DNA from: Populus alba
Lineage: Eukaryota > Streptophyta > Magnoliopsida > Malpighiales > Salicaceae
Direction: 5' to 3'
Length of the DNA stretch: 64,000 nt
NCBI RefSeq assembly: GCF_005239225.2
Contig: NC_133300.1
Span: 3,935,875 to 3,999,874 of the forward strand
Shown piece by piece: positions 43,736 to 54,751 of the stretch. The notes under the pieces are model-generated. The model worked only from the letters and a program-made list of their open reading frames with translations, was not told the origin of the DNA and ran no database searches. Every line of letters starts with the position of its first letter. The stretch's first letter is position 1. A program made the translations under genes and the position numbers.

Positions 43736-44520
43736 ACAACTTGTTAATTTTTAACAGAAGAGTTGATTTATGCCTAAATTTTATTTACAACAATTTAATT
43801 GCGTATCCTTGAAAGAAGCCTCAATTATAATTGGAGACATTTCAAATTTTGATTCCACAATTTAAGAGTCATGAAAATTTGAAATACTAAGGCAAAAAAT
43901 GGGCTTTTAAAGCACCTTAAACTTCCTTAGATTTCTAATTTTTTTTTCCTTTCTGTCTCTTGCGATTTACGAGTCGCAAACTCTTGAAATACTAAGGGAA
44001 AAATGAGCTCTTAAGCATATTGAATCTCCTTAGATTTCTATCTTAGCTGTCTCTAAATTCATAAATTCCGAATTTATTTCAAATCAAACATAGACTTCAA
44101 GAGATCTGCACCGTTTTCCTTTGGCACTCTACAGACATATCTAAAGGTATGATCCGTATTGGCCAAGGGTTCTTCACCTTAGATTTTGAACCCAATTCGT
44201 TCATCAGAGCAGACTTATCCTAGAAAACTGATGGGATTAGAGAACATAAACACCATAGCAATTATAAGGCAAACCAAACACCAAGCAGCTTACCTTAGGT
44301 AGGGCGTATTAGGGGTGCTAAAACCTTCCTTCTATGCAACCAGTCCCTTGCTTTAGAATCTCTGAAAGACCAGTTTGGTTTTCTAGTGACCATAATACTA
44401 GGTGGCGACTGCCTTTTTCACAAAACAAAACACCCAACATCAATTTCTGCTACCAGGAAAGGTCGCCTCGACGTCAAACTCTTGAGAGAGTACGACAAGG
44501 ATTACTGTGTTCTTATTTTT

Positions 44521-47500
44521 TTTAAGATATTCACATTAAAATTATTCAAATAAACTTTATTTTATTCAAGCTTCCTTCTATGATTCTTATAAGTTCTTGT
44601 CTATGAAACAAATATTTTGAAGGGAAAAATGCCAAAAAAAAAGGAAGCACATTAATAAGATAAAGACATTTTAATTAAAGAGATCCTTTTTTTAATTGTA
44701 TTTCAAGTCGTCTAGATATTTTTTTATCTTTATTCTAATAAATTTTGGTTTTTATTGAATTAAGAACCCATATAAAAATTGTTGAAAAAAATTATATGAA
44801 TTAAAAATAGATATATGGAATTATACAAGAAAAAATATTTTGTTTCGATAGAATTTAAATTATTACTTTTCTTATAAAAACAATTTTTTTGTTGTATAAT
44901 TAAATAAAATAATTTTGAAGAGCCACTCACAATACAAGATTAAATATCTTAGTATATATTTATTTCTTAACTTCTCGACTCAATTAGTGTTAATAATTTA
45001 TTTACTATTTATTGATATATATGATTCTTGGTTTATTTTATTAAAAAAATGGTCATATACATTCAAAAAGAAAAGAAAAGTGAAATATAACCTATATGGG
45101 TGTGAAAAAAGTTGTCTTGATTCTTCTTATCAAACTCATACATTCTCAAAAACAAAAGAAAAAAAGTGTTCATATACTTTCAGAAAGAAAAGAAAAGAAA
45201 AGGAAAGGAAAGAACAGAGAAGTGAATTATGCTAAGATCCTAACAAGCTAGGGATAAAGTGTATAACAAGTTATTCTTAATTAGTTAGCTTCTGGCGGTC
45301 TGCATGCAATCCCTAACATACCAAGTTATAAGAGGATTAAGTACATGTAAACTAGGTTAATGACAACATTTAAAAGGGTTTTTTATTTTTGTTAGAAAAA
45401 AAACACTTAATCCCGCACGTGGAGAGTGTGACTGTTTGATCATTTAGAAAAAAAAATTACTATAAAATTGCTTTTTAATATATCTATCTATCTTACAAAA
45501 TGCATATTGTATGTCTCAAATTTCTTTTTCTCAACGCCATAAAAATACTATATCATATGTGATGTGATATTTTTTTTATTTTTTTTTTGTGAAAAGCAGA
45601 TCATGAGAGTTGATAAGGTAAGGTTGTCTTTATTCTTCTTATTAAACTCATACAGTCTTAAAAAAGAAAAAGAAAAAAGTGGTCATATACATTCAAAAAG
45701 AAAAGAAAAGTGAAATATAAACCCATATGCGTGTGAACAAAGGTTGTCTTGATTCTTCTTATCAAACTCATACATTCACAAAAACAGAAGAAAACAAAAT
45801 GGTCATATACTTTCAGAAAGAAAAGAGAAGTGAATTATGCTAGTGTCATGCTAAGACCCACCATTGATGGGAAACATACACAATAAGAACAATAATTCAA
45901 AAGTTGCTTTTTATAAATAACTTGGGATAATAATAACAATAAGTTAAAATAATCTTAAGTTATAAATATGCTTGATGAAAATGATTTGAATCAATTTTTT
46001 GAAGAAGAGAAGCAGTATAAGAAGAATCTATAAATTAAAAGTAAAAAAAAAAACTTAAATCAATTTACGAAATTCATACAAAACAGAATCTAATAAACAA
46101 TCCTCTTTATTATTGTGATTTTCAATTACCAGTCCTTGCATATATATTTGGCGCAACCATTTGGCTTGGTAAGAGCAAGAGAGAGAGAGAGAGAGAGAGG
46201 CTGCAATATATAGGAAAAGAGGCTCGTCTGATCTCCCTCAGGTCAGCATTAACTTGTTTTGTTCTCTGAAATGTCTAGTTTTTTGAGATTTCACGTTTTG
46301 GAATTGTTTTAAGCTCTGCAGACATTACGTGCTTGGTTCAATCTATGTATAAGCATTCCAAGCTGACTTCATCTTTCTTTCTTTCTTTGAGATAGTGCCA
46401 ACATCATTTTCAATTCAATAACGAAACACAAATATCAAGTTAGCTTTTAGTTAATCCATTTTAATAATAAAAAAGAACACTTAATTTATCCAAACCAATA
46501 GGGTATAAAATTTAGATAATTTAGTTTACTAGGATTACTCGACTTGTTTGATTGGTTAAAAAGATTCGGAGTAAAAAAAACGAATAAGAAATCAAAAAAA
46601 ATTCAGAAAATGACAATTTTCTATTCAAATTACTGGGATTCATGTTAGGTCATCCAGACTCAAATTCCATTCGTAAAAGACGTGTGCAGTTTTTTTCATG
46701 GATTATTATCTAGCAATTTAGAATTTTTATTTTTAAAAAATAGCGTCGGGCCAACTCTTTGGTTTGCAACTTACTTATCTTATTATTATTATTTTTTTCA
46801 AATTTATCTTCTTTTTTTTTCAAGTAGAAGTCCAAGATTTGTACAAACAAATGTAGTAAAAGTTCAAGATTTGGACAAATGGATGCCCAGAATTTGAACA
46901 TCCTTGAAGTTTGCTAACCTTCACAAATTTCTTTTTTGTTTTCTTGGGTAACGGAGCAACCTCAAAATTTGTTGTTCTCAATAGAGGAATCTGCATATTT
47001 TTTATTAAAAAAGAAAAAATATTGCATTGATAAAATGATAATTTATAAGAGAGATTAAATATAATAGATGCTTACCCTTGGTAGATTTTAAAAGGTGAGG
47101 TAATGTGTTAAGATGAGAGGGATGGAAGGAGGAGTGAAATAGAGTGTAGGAGACAGATGAAAAGAGAATTAGTTGGAATTTAAAAGAGATTGATTTAGAG
47201 CAGAAGAGGTGGATATGAAGAAAAGTCGTATGTTTAAGTGATAAAGAGAGAGAAAAGAATGAGTTTCATTGAGGGGGATATATAGAGAAGAAGAAAATGA
47301 GTTAGAGGAAGAGAGGTAGAAAAAATAAGAAGAAAGAAAGTGTTATTGGTGAAAGATATAGAGTCGTAAAAAAGGACATGAAAGTTTGAGTTTTATGTAG
47401 AATAGAGAGATTATTGATAGATTGTACATGAGAAAAAAATTAAAAAAGTGTTATTGGTGCTACTAAATTCAGGAACATAAAATGTCATGAATAAAAAAGT

Positions 47501-47665
47501 GCCTTCATTTTGTGAAATAACACAGAAATTACTATATTAGTACATATATCTCAAAAAAAAAATCAAAATTGAACTATATATACCCCCCTTCCATTCATTC
47601 TTGGTTTGTTTCACTGAACCTGCAGACCGGAAATAGTTAAACTCAGTACTGTATGTGCTTCAAGA
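44521..47665 (+). repeat. Upstream part of DUF247 duplication unit 3
   Basis: No gene. Matches unit 4 from 51573 on and, from about 45040, unit 1 from 941 on. It includes the candidate distal TATA and first exon (about 46137-46241), a (GA)n tract (46179-46199), a stretch of about 430 bp found only in units 3 and 4 (about 46634-47065), and the purine-rich block (47105-47350). A putative intron would run from 46242 to 47625. Confidence 0.85.
47575..47582 (+). promoter_or_regulatory. Proximal TATA box of DUF247 gene 3
   Basis: 'TATATATA' about 84 bp upstream of the ATG at 47666, in the same context as in the other units. Confidence 0.5.
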
Positions 47666-48949
47666 ATGAATATCGAATTTGAACGAGAATCAAATGAGGA
47701 AGATTTTGACATGCCTAGAAATATTGTGACACGGCTTAACAGTATGGTGGATTCTTGCACACGTCAACAGGTCCTGTCTGAGTGCTGTATCTACGAGGTG
47801 CCCAATTTGCTTAGAAACGTAAAACCGGAAGCCTACACTCCACAACTGATTTCAATAGGTCCTCTTCACCACGGCGATGCCAAACTAGAGATCATGAAGA
47901 GGGAGAAATTGATATGTTTTAGAGAGTTTAAAGAGAATAAGTTGAGTGACGAAAGAATTATGGATCTTGTGAAAATCATTCGGAATAAAGAAAAGAATAT
48001 CCGACAATATTATTCAAAGAACTTCAACGAAATTGGGAGCACGGATTTCATAGAGATGATCCTGCTGGATGCCGTCTTCATTATTGAGTTTATAAAGGAG
48101 TCAGATGATGCTGATGGTCCTAAGAATTTAGAGCCTTGGATGATGTCCGACATAAAAGAAGACTTGAAGCTACTTGGAAACCAACTACCTTTCTTCATTA
48201 TTGAGGAAATATATGACGAGGTCAATCGCGCTCGCCAAGAGTTACCAAGCATTCCTTTACTTCGTCTTGCTACCTTTCATTTTGGAAAGTATGCGTTTCC
48301 AGAAGTGGTAAACACCGACCCCAAAGTAAAGGGAAGCAGGCACTTCACTGATTTACTAAGGAATTTAATGCTGGATGGAGTCACTGAGAGAAGTTTTACT
48401 TTCCATACTATCAAGCTGAAATATAGCGCCGTCATGCTTCGCAAGGCTGGAGTGAGGTTTCGGGTCGCCAAAGAGAAATGCATGCTTAACATAAGATTTG
48501 AGAAAGGAGTGTTGGAAATTCCACGCTTGGAAGTTGATTACAGCTCCGAACGATTTGTAAGAAATATCATGGCCTTGGAGCAGTGCTACAAACCATTTGA
48601 AGCTTACATATGCAATTACATTAAGTTTCTGGACAATCTTATCAACAGTGCAGAAGACGTGGATTTGCTAGTCGAAAAGGGAATCATTCTCCACTGGCTA
48701 GGTGACGATGCCGCACTTTCAAGTATGATTAACAAGCTTAACGAAAATATTGGCGAAACTTCCACTTGTTATGATGATATCTGTCGTAAGATGAATGACC
48801 ACTATGAGGACCGCTGGAACCATATGAAGGCAAACTTGGGACTTGTATATTTCCCCAATATTTGGAGAGGTACGGGAACTGTTGCAGCAGCTATCCTCCT
48901 GATCCTCACTTTGATACAGACTATCACTTCCGTAAAATCGGTATTCTAG
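47666..48949 (+). CDS. DUF247 (UPF0481) membrane protein, copy 3
   Basis: Intact 427-residue frame starting 'MNIEFERESNEED'; the upstream ATG position of copy 1 is ATA. Conserved blocks are 'CIYEVPNLLRN', 'AYTPQLISIGPLHHG', 'DAVFIIEFIKES', 'LPFFIIEEIYDE', 'DLLVEKGIILHWLGDDA' and a C-terminal hydrophobic anchor. It shares 'LNSMVDSCT'-type N-terminus, 'FKENKLSDERI' and 'DPKVKGSRHFTDLL' with copy 4, marking the two as a recent pair. 'LLGNQLPFF' has Gly where the others have Glu. Function unknown; likely a membrane-anchored protein like its paralogues. Confidence 0.9.
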   Translation: MNIEFERESNEEDFDMPRNIVTRLNSMVDSCTRQQVLSECCIYEVPNLLRNVKPEAYTPQLISIGPLHHGDAKLEIMKREKLICFREFKENKLSDERIMDLVKIIRNKEKNIRQYYSKNFNEIGSTDFIEMILLDAVFIIEFIKESDDADGPKNLEPWMMSDIKEDLKLLGNQLPFFIIEEIYDEVNRARQELPSIPLLRLATFHFGKYAFPEVVNTDPKVKGSRHFTDLLRNLMLDGVTERSFTFHTIKLKYSAVMLRKAGVRFRVAKEKCMLNIRFEKGVLEIPRLEVDYSSERFVRNIMALEQCYKPFEAYICNYIKFLDNLINSAEDVDLLVEKGIILHWLGDDAALSSMINKLNENIGETSTCYDDICRKMNDHYEDRWNHMKANLGLVYFPNIWRGTGTVAAAILLILTLIQTITSVKSVF

Positions 48950-49574
48950 GATTTTATCTTGTTTAGTTTCATTATTCCTACGTAATGATGGGCTGGAGTG
49001 TTACTGTTTAGATTGCCGTTTCATTTTGGGTTTGTGTAGTTCTGAACTAATAACATCGTATCAAATTCTTGTTGTATTGTCCTAAAATTGAGTTTGTTCT
49101 TGTTTCTCTCAAAATTCTCTTCTTTTAAGATCATCTTCACATTAAACGAAGCTGCATAATTAATGCATGATCTCGATTTCAATATCCCCAGTTCACCAAC
49201 AATGAATTTATCAGGTTTTATACATTGTTGATCACTTTTTCTCTTGTTTATTACCTGGGTATTTTTTATTTTTATTTTTTAACATTAGATATTAACCTTA
49301 AAACGTCTAGAATATGTGTCGTGTTTAATGGCAAAATTTATTTCTGTTTCACGGTTTAAAATGGCAGAGTTTAATTCTAGCAGCAACGGTTTTCCATATC
49401 TCTTACATAAATAGGGGATAGAGGGACTGTTTAGAGACATAGAAACTGAGCAAAGCCTTCTATCCACTACCTTCTTATACTCTCTCTTTTTTTTAGTAAT
49501 TGTCACGGGATGACGTCCAACGACACGCTAAAATGTTTTCTGAGAGGTATTATTGAAAAGAAAAAGGTTTTGGA
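48950..49574 (+). repeat. 3' flank of DUF247 unit 3
   Basis: No gene. Near-identical to the flanks of copies 1 and 4 to about 49260. The segment at 49370-49460 ('tagcagcaacgg', then 'tacataaataggggatagag') matches 5308-5360 and 58766-58830. No composite repeat follows this unit. Confidence 0.7.
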
Positions 49575-50002
49575 TGTTGTTGTAATCTATTTTTGGGTCT
49601 CCGCACAAGAAAAGAGAAAATACAAAAAATAAATAAAAATAAAAAATAAAAAAATAATAAATAAAAGAATAATATATCAAAAAAATAAATATATCAGTGA
49701 AAAGAGGATGCCAGAGCGCCCAAACAATGATCAAAAAAATTGGTTTAGGAGGTCCAAAATACAAATATTGAAATTTGACAGTATATCATTGACCGGTGAG
49801 AGCCCTGTTGATTAAGAAAATTTTATTTGAGGAAGAAAAGTACAAAATCAAATGTTGATAGACTCAATTAAATTTTATTAAAGGTTTAATTGAATTTATG
49901 GAGGGTTGATTGCAGGAAAAAAAAAAAATTTAAGTCAATTTGGGTTTTAATTGGAAGAAATTAAAGTTCTAAGGTTAAATTATAATTTTGGAGAGTTGAT
50001 TT

Positions 50003-50314
50003 TGTAACGGCCCGGCCCAACTTGCCATATATTGTCCGCTTTGGGCCTTACCGCCCTCACGGTTTTGTTCCTGGTGACGTGAGCCCATTTTTTAGCCTGA
50101 CGCCCCAAAACGCGTATGGTAGAGTTACGCAGCGGAACTGGCCCTCCTACCATATATTGTCCGCTTTGGGTCCCACAGGCCCGCACGGGTTTGTTCTTGC
50201 AGAAGCGAGCCCACCGTGGGGCCTGACTTCCCAAGACGCGTATGTCAAGTTGGCAACCAGCACTACTTATAAGGCCAGCAACACACCCCTCACCCGCCGA
50301 TGTGGGATCTTACA
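50003..50314 (-). repeat. TRIM 3' LTR
   Basis: 312 bp. Contains a diverged internal tandem duplication of about 110-130 bp: 'catatattgtccgctttggg' occurs at about 50029 and 50151, each followed by a 'gacgcgtatg'-like block. Confidence 0.93.
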
Positions 50315-50389
50315 ATCCACCCCCCTTAAGGAGCCCGACGATCCCGTTAGCCTAACCGGACAACCAGTGAGGTCGGCTCTGATACCAAA

Positions 50390-50702
50390 TGTAACGGCCC
50401 GACCCAACTTGCCATATATTGTCCGTTTTGGGCCTTACCGCCCTCACGGTTTTATTCCTGGTGACGTGAGCTCATTTCTGAGCCTGACGCCCCAAAACGC
50501 GTATGGCAGAGTTACGCGGCGGAACCTGGCCCTCCCACCATATATTGTCCGCTTTGGGTCCCACAGGCCCGCACGGGTTTGTTCTTGCAGAAGCGAGCCC
50601 ACCGTGGGGCCTGACTTCCCAAGACGCGTATGTCAAGTTGGCAACCAGCACCACTTATAAGGCCAGCAACACACCCCTCACCCGCCGATGTGGGATCTTA
50701 CA
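50390..50702 (-). repeat. TRIM 5' LTR
   Basis: 313 bp with the same internal duplication. It differs from the other LTR by about ten substitutions and one indel in the left half but by only one substitution in the right half. Confidence 0.93.
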
Positions 50703-51572
50703 GATTTGGTCAAATCAGGGCCTTAATTACATAAATATTAAATTTTAGGGTCAATAAGGGATTTGATTGAAGAAATTCGAGACCAAGGACCAAAATGGAA
50801 AACATGTGCAAATTGAAGGATTGACTTGTAATCGGGCACTTTGGTGCCAGTTTTCATTTAAATGAAACAATGCATTTTAAGCAAAACGACGCCGTTTCAT
50901 GCGTTTAAAAAAAAAAAAGAGATGAAACGGTGTTGTTTTGAGGCGGCACCGTTTCTTCTTCTTCTTCCCCTGTATGTGCAGTAGGGAGCTTTTTTGTTTT
51001 CTTCCCCTTGTTTCTTCCTCGCTCCCCATGTGCCCTGTTAAAACCAAAACCAGATGCCACCCGCACCTCCTCATGATGAGAAGACAGAGAAGTCGTGCCC
51101 CGCAAGTGACGCCTCCATTGGCCACCTCGACTGGCGTCGCAACAGTGTAGGAGATGTGCACCCCATGCATGGGCAGTGATGGGACGGGGCAGGGTCAAAC
51201 CTGCTCCCCCTGCCCCTACAAATAGTGACCTGAAAGGGAGAAGGAGGGGGAGAAAACGGCAGAAAACAAGGGGGGAGAGAGGAGAAAGAAAGGAGGGAGA
51301 CCGAGAGAGAGAGACCGATAGTTTCTTGGATGAAGAAAGGAGAGACCGAAAGAGAGAAACATAAGGCTTCTCGAGAGAGAAAGGGGAAGAGAAGAGGAGA
51401 GAAAGAGAAGATAACGGGGAGACAAAATATAATTTCAATTACATTGAAAAATGATTCAAATTAGAAAGTATTGACTTTAGTCCCATATAACTTGACAGAT
51501 CAAGAATTTAAAAATAAAATAATGAGCATAGTCTAACTCAATTTTTTTAAAATGAGGATTAGTTCTTATTTA

Positions 51573-53258
51573 TTTTAAGATATTCACATTAAAATTATTC
51601 AAATAAACTTTATTTTATTCAAGCTTCCTTCTATGATTCTTATAAGTTCCTGTCTATGAAACAAATATTTTGTAAGAGAAAAATGCCAAAAAAAAAGGAA
51701 GCACCTTAATAAGATAAAGACATTTTAATTAAAGAGATCCTTTTTTTAATTGTATTTCAAGTCGTCCAGATTTTTTTTATCTTTATTCTAATAAATTTTG
51801 GTTTTTATTGAATTAAGAACCCATATAAAAAATGTTGAAAAAAAAAATTATATGAAATAAAAATAGATATATGGAATTATACAAGAAAAATATTTTGTTT
51901 CGATAGAATTTAAATTATTACTTTTCTTATAAAAAACAATTTTATTGTTGCATAATTAAATAAAATAATTTTGAAAAGCAACTCACAATACAAAGATTAA
52001 ATATCTTAATATATATTTATCTCTTAACTTCTCGACTCAATTAGTGTTAATAATTTATTTATTATTTATTGATATATATGATTCTTGGTTTATTTTATTA
52101 AAAAAGTGGTCATATACATTCAAAAAGAAAAGAAAAGTGAAATATAACCTATATGGGTGTGAAAAAAGTTGTCTTGATTCTTCTTATCAAACTCATCCAT
52201 TCTTAAAAACAAAAGAAAAAAAGTGTTTATATACTTTCAGAAAGAAAAGAAAAGAAAAGGAAAGAAAAGAACAGAGAAGTGAATTATGCTAAGATCCTAA
52301 CAAGCTAGGTATAAAGTGTATAACAAGTTAATCTTAATTAGTTAGCTTCTGGCGGTCTGCATGGAATCCCTAACATACCAAGTTATAAGAGGATTAAGTA
52401 CATGTAAACTAGGTTAATGACAACATTTAAAAGGGTTTTTTATTTTTGTTAGAAAAAAAACTCTTAATCCCGCACGTGGAGAGTGTGACTGTTTGATCAT
52501 TTAGAAAAAAAAAATTACTATAAAATTGCTTTTTAATATATCTATCTAACTTACAAAATGCATATTGTATGTCTCAAATTTCTTTTTCTCAACGCCATAA
52601 AAATACTATATCATATGTGATGTGATATTTTTTTTATTTTTTTTTTTTGTGAAAAGCAGATCATGAGAGTTGATAAGGTAAGGTTGTCTTTATTCTTCTT
52701 ATTAAACTCATACAGTCTTAAAAAAGAAAAAGAAAAAAGTGGTCATATACATTCAAAAAGAAAAGAAAAGTGAAATATAAACCCATATGCGTGTGAACAA
52801 AGGTTGTCTTGATTCTTCTTATCAAACTCATACATTCACAAAAACAGAAGAAGAATACAAAATGGTCATATACTTTCAGAAAGAAAAGAAAAGAAAGAAA
52901 AGAGAAGTGAATTATGCTAGTGTCATGCTAAGACCCACCATTGATGGGAAACATACACAATAAGAACAATAATTCAAAAGTTTCTTTTTATAAATAACTT
53001 GGGATAATAATAACAATAAGTTTAAAATAATCTTAAGTTAAAAATATGCTTGATGAAAATGATTTGAATCAATTTTTTGAAGAAGAGAAGCAGTATAAGA
53101 AGAATCAATAAATTAAAAGTAAAAAAAAAAAAACTTAAATCAATTTACGAAAATTCATACAAAACAGAATCTAATAAACAATCCTCTTTATTATTGTGAT
53201 TTTCAATTACCAGTCCTTGCATATATATTTGGCGCAACCATTTGGCTTGGTAAGAGCA

Positions 53259-53291
<33 letters not shown>

Positions 53292-54751
53292 GAGGCTCGC
53301 TGCTTGGGAACATATATATAGAGATACAGTCGTCTGATCTCCCTCAGGTCAGCATTAACTTGTTTTGTTCTCTGAAATGTCTAGTTTTTTGAGATTTTAA
53401 GTTTTGGAATTGTTTTAAGCTCTGCAGACATTACGTGCATGGTTCAATATATGTATAAGCATTCCAAGCTGACTTCATCTTTCTTTCTTTCTTTGAGATA
53501 GTGCCAACATCATTTTCAATTCAATAACGAAACACAAATATCAAGTTAGCTTTTAGTTAATCCATTTTAATAATAAAAAAAAACACTTAATTTATCCAAA
53601 CCAATAGGGTATAAAAATTTAGATAATTTAGTTTACCAGGATTACTCGACTTGTTTGATTGATTAAAAAGATTCGGAGTAAAAAAAAACGAATAAGAAAA
53701 TAAAAAAAAATCAGAAAAATGACAATTCTCTATTCAAATTACTGGGATTCATGTTAGGTCATCCAGACTCAAATTCCATTCGTAAAAGACTTGTGCAGTT
53801 TTTTTTCATGGATTATTATCTAGCAATTTAGAATTTTTATTTTTAAAAAATAGCGTCGGGCCAACTCTTTGGTTTGCAATTTACTTATCTTATTATTATT
53901 TTTTTTTTCAAATTTATCTTCTTCTTTTTTTTTTTTTTCAAGTAGAAGTCCAAGATTTGTACAAACAAATGTAGTAAAAGTTCAAGATTTGGACAAATGG
54001 ATGCCCAGAATTTGAACATCCTTGAAGTTTGCTAACCTTCACAAATTTCTTTTTTGTTTTCTTGGGTAACGGAGCAACCTCAAAATTTGTTGTTCTCAAT
54101 AGAGGAATCTGCATATTTTTTTTTAAAAAAAGAAAAATGATTGCATTGATAAAATGATAATTTATAAGAGAGAGAAAATATAATAGATGCTTACCCTTGG
54201 TAGATTTTAAAAGGTGAGGTAATGTGTTAAAATGAGAGGGATGGAAGGAGGAGTGAAATAGAGTGTAGGAGACAGATGAAAAGAGAATTAGTTGGAATTT
54301 AAAAGAGATTGATTTAGAGCAGAAGAGGTGGATATGAAGAAAAAAATGTATGTTTAAGTGATAAAGAGAGAGAAAAGAATGAGTTTCATTGAGGGGGATA
54401 TATAGAGAAGAAGAAAATGAGTTAGAGGAAGAGAGGTAGAAAAAAGAAGAAGAAAGAAAGCGTTATTGGTGAAAGATATAGGGTCGTAAAAAAGGACATG
54501 AAAGTTTGAGTTATATGTAGAATAGAGAGATTATTGATAGATTGTACATGAGAAAAAAATTAAAAAAGTGTTATTGGTGCTACTAAATTCAGGAACATAA
54601 AATGTCATGAATAAAAAAGTGCCTTCATTTTGTGAAATAACACAGAAATTACTATATTAGTACATATATCTCAAAAAAAAATCAAAATTGAGCTATATAT
54701 ATACCCCTTCCATTCATTCTTGGTTTGTTTCACCGAACCTGCAGACTGGAA
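51573..54751 (+). repeat. Upstream part of DUF247 duplication unit 4
   Basis: No gene. Near-identical to unit 3 (44521-47650). It includes the candidate distal promoter and first exon (about 53219-53347), a (GA)n tract (about 53258-53286), the segment private to units 3 and 4 (about 53745-54185), and the purine-rich block (54230-54470). A putative intron would run from 53348 to 54744. Confidence 0.85.
54694..54703 (+). promoter_or_regulatory. Proximal TATA box of DUF247 gene 4
   Basis: 'TATATATATA', about 50 bp before the ATG at 54752, same context as copy 1. Confidence 0.5.

Larger units (their letters stand above)
40870..44480 (+). repeat. Gypsy LTR remnant, plus orientation
   Basis: The right part (about 43130-44480) matches the LTR at 24217-24990 inverted: 'accttaggtagggcgtatta' and the bases around it are almost identical over about 55 bp to the complement of 24385-24440. 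Further left, the order AACGG/CGTC motifs (41045-41215), TATA 'cctatatatgag' (41488-41499) and purine-rich leader (41515-41640) parallels the same LTR, so I treat the whole stretch as one diverged LTR with a MITE inserted. The 5' end is missing. Evidence is good for the right third and moderate for the rest. Short frames in it are not genes. Confidence 0.55.
50003..50702 (-). mobile_element. TRIM element (terminal-repeat retrotransposon in miniature)
   Basis: Complete 700-bp element: two direct terminal repeats (50003-50314 and 50390-50702) around only 75 bp of internal sequence. The internal part has a tRNA-iMet primer site on the minus strand (50375-50387, TGGTATCAGAGCC) two bases from the right LTR, and a purine-rich 'aaggggggtgg' tract next to the left LTR. 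LTR ends are TGTAAG...TTACA (minus strand). A perfect 5-bp target duplication, GATTT, flanks it (49998-50002 and 50703-50707). No coding capacity; it must be mobilised by proteins of another element. Confidence 0.95.
49575..51425 (+). repeat. Gypsy LTR 5' part, plus orientation, with nested TRIM
   Basis: Begins 'tgttgtaatctatttttggg', the inverted counterpart of the LTR end at 26998. 49765-50002 and 50703-50850 carry the 'ggtccaaattg'-style U3 in inverted form, and 50880-50955 has AAACGACGCCGTTTC-type palindromes. A TATA-like 'ctacaaatag' (about 51217) and a purine-rich leader (51225-51425) follow. The LTR is then cut and DUF247 unit 4 starts. Frames on either strand here are low-complexity artefacts. 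Confidence 0.65.

Noticed and set aside
44915..45235. 106-residue frame, partly repeated at 52044-52292 and 805-1005
   Set aside because: Lies in AT/purine-rich duplicated flank; Lys/Ile-rich, of different length in each copy.
50022..50660. 212-residue frame across the TRIM element
   Set aside because: Runs through both LTRs and the primer site, with internal repetition from the LTR duplication; TRIMs are non-coding.
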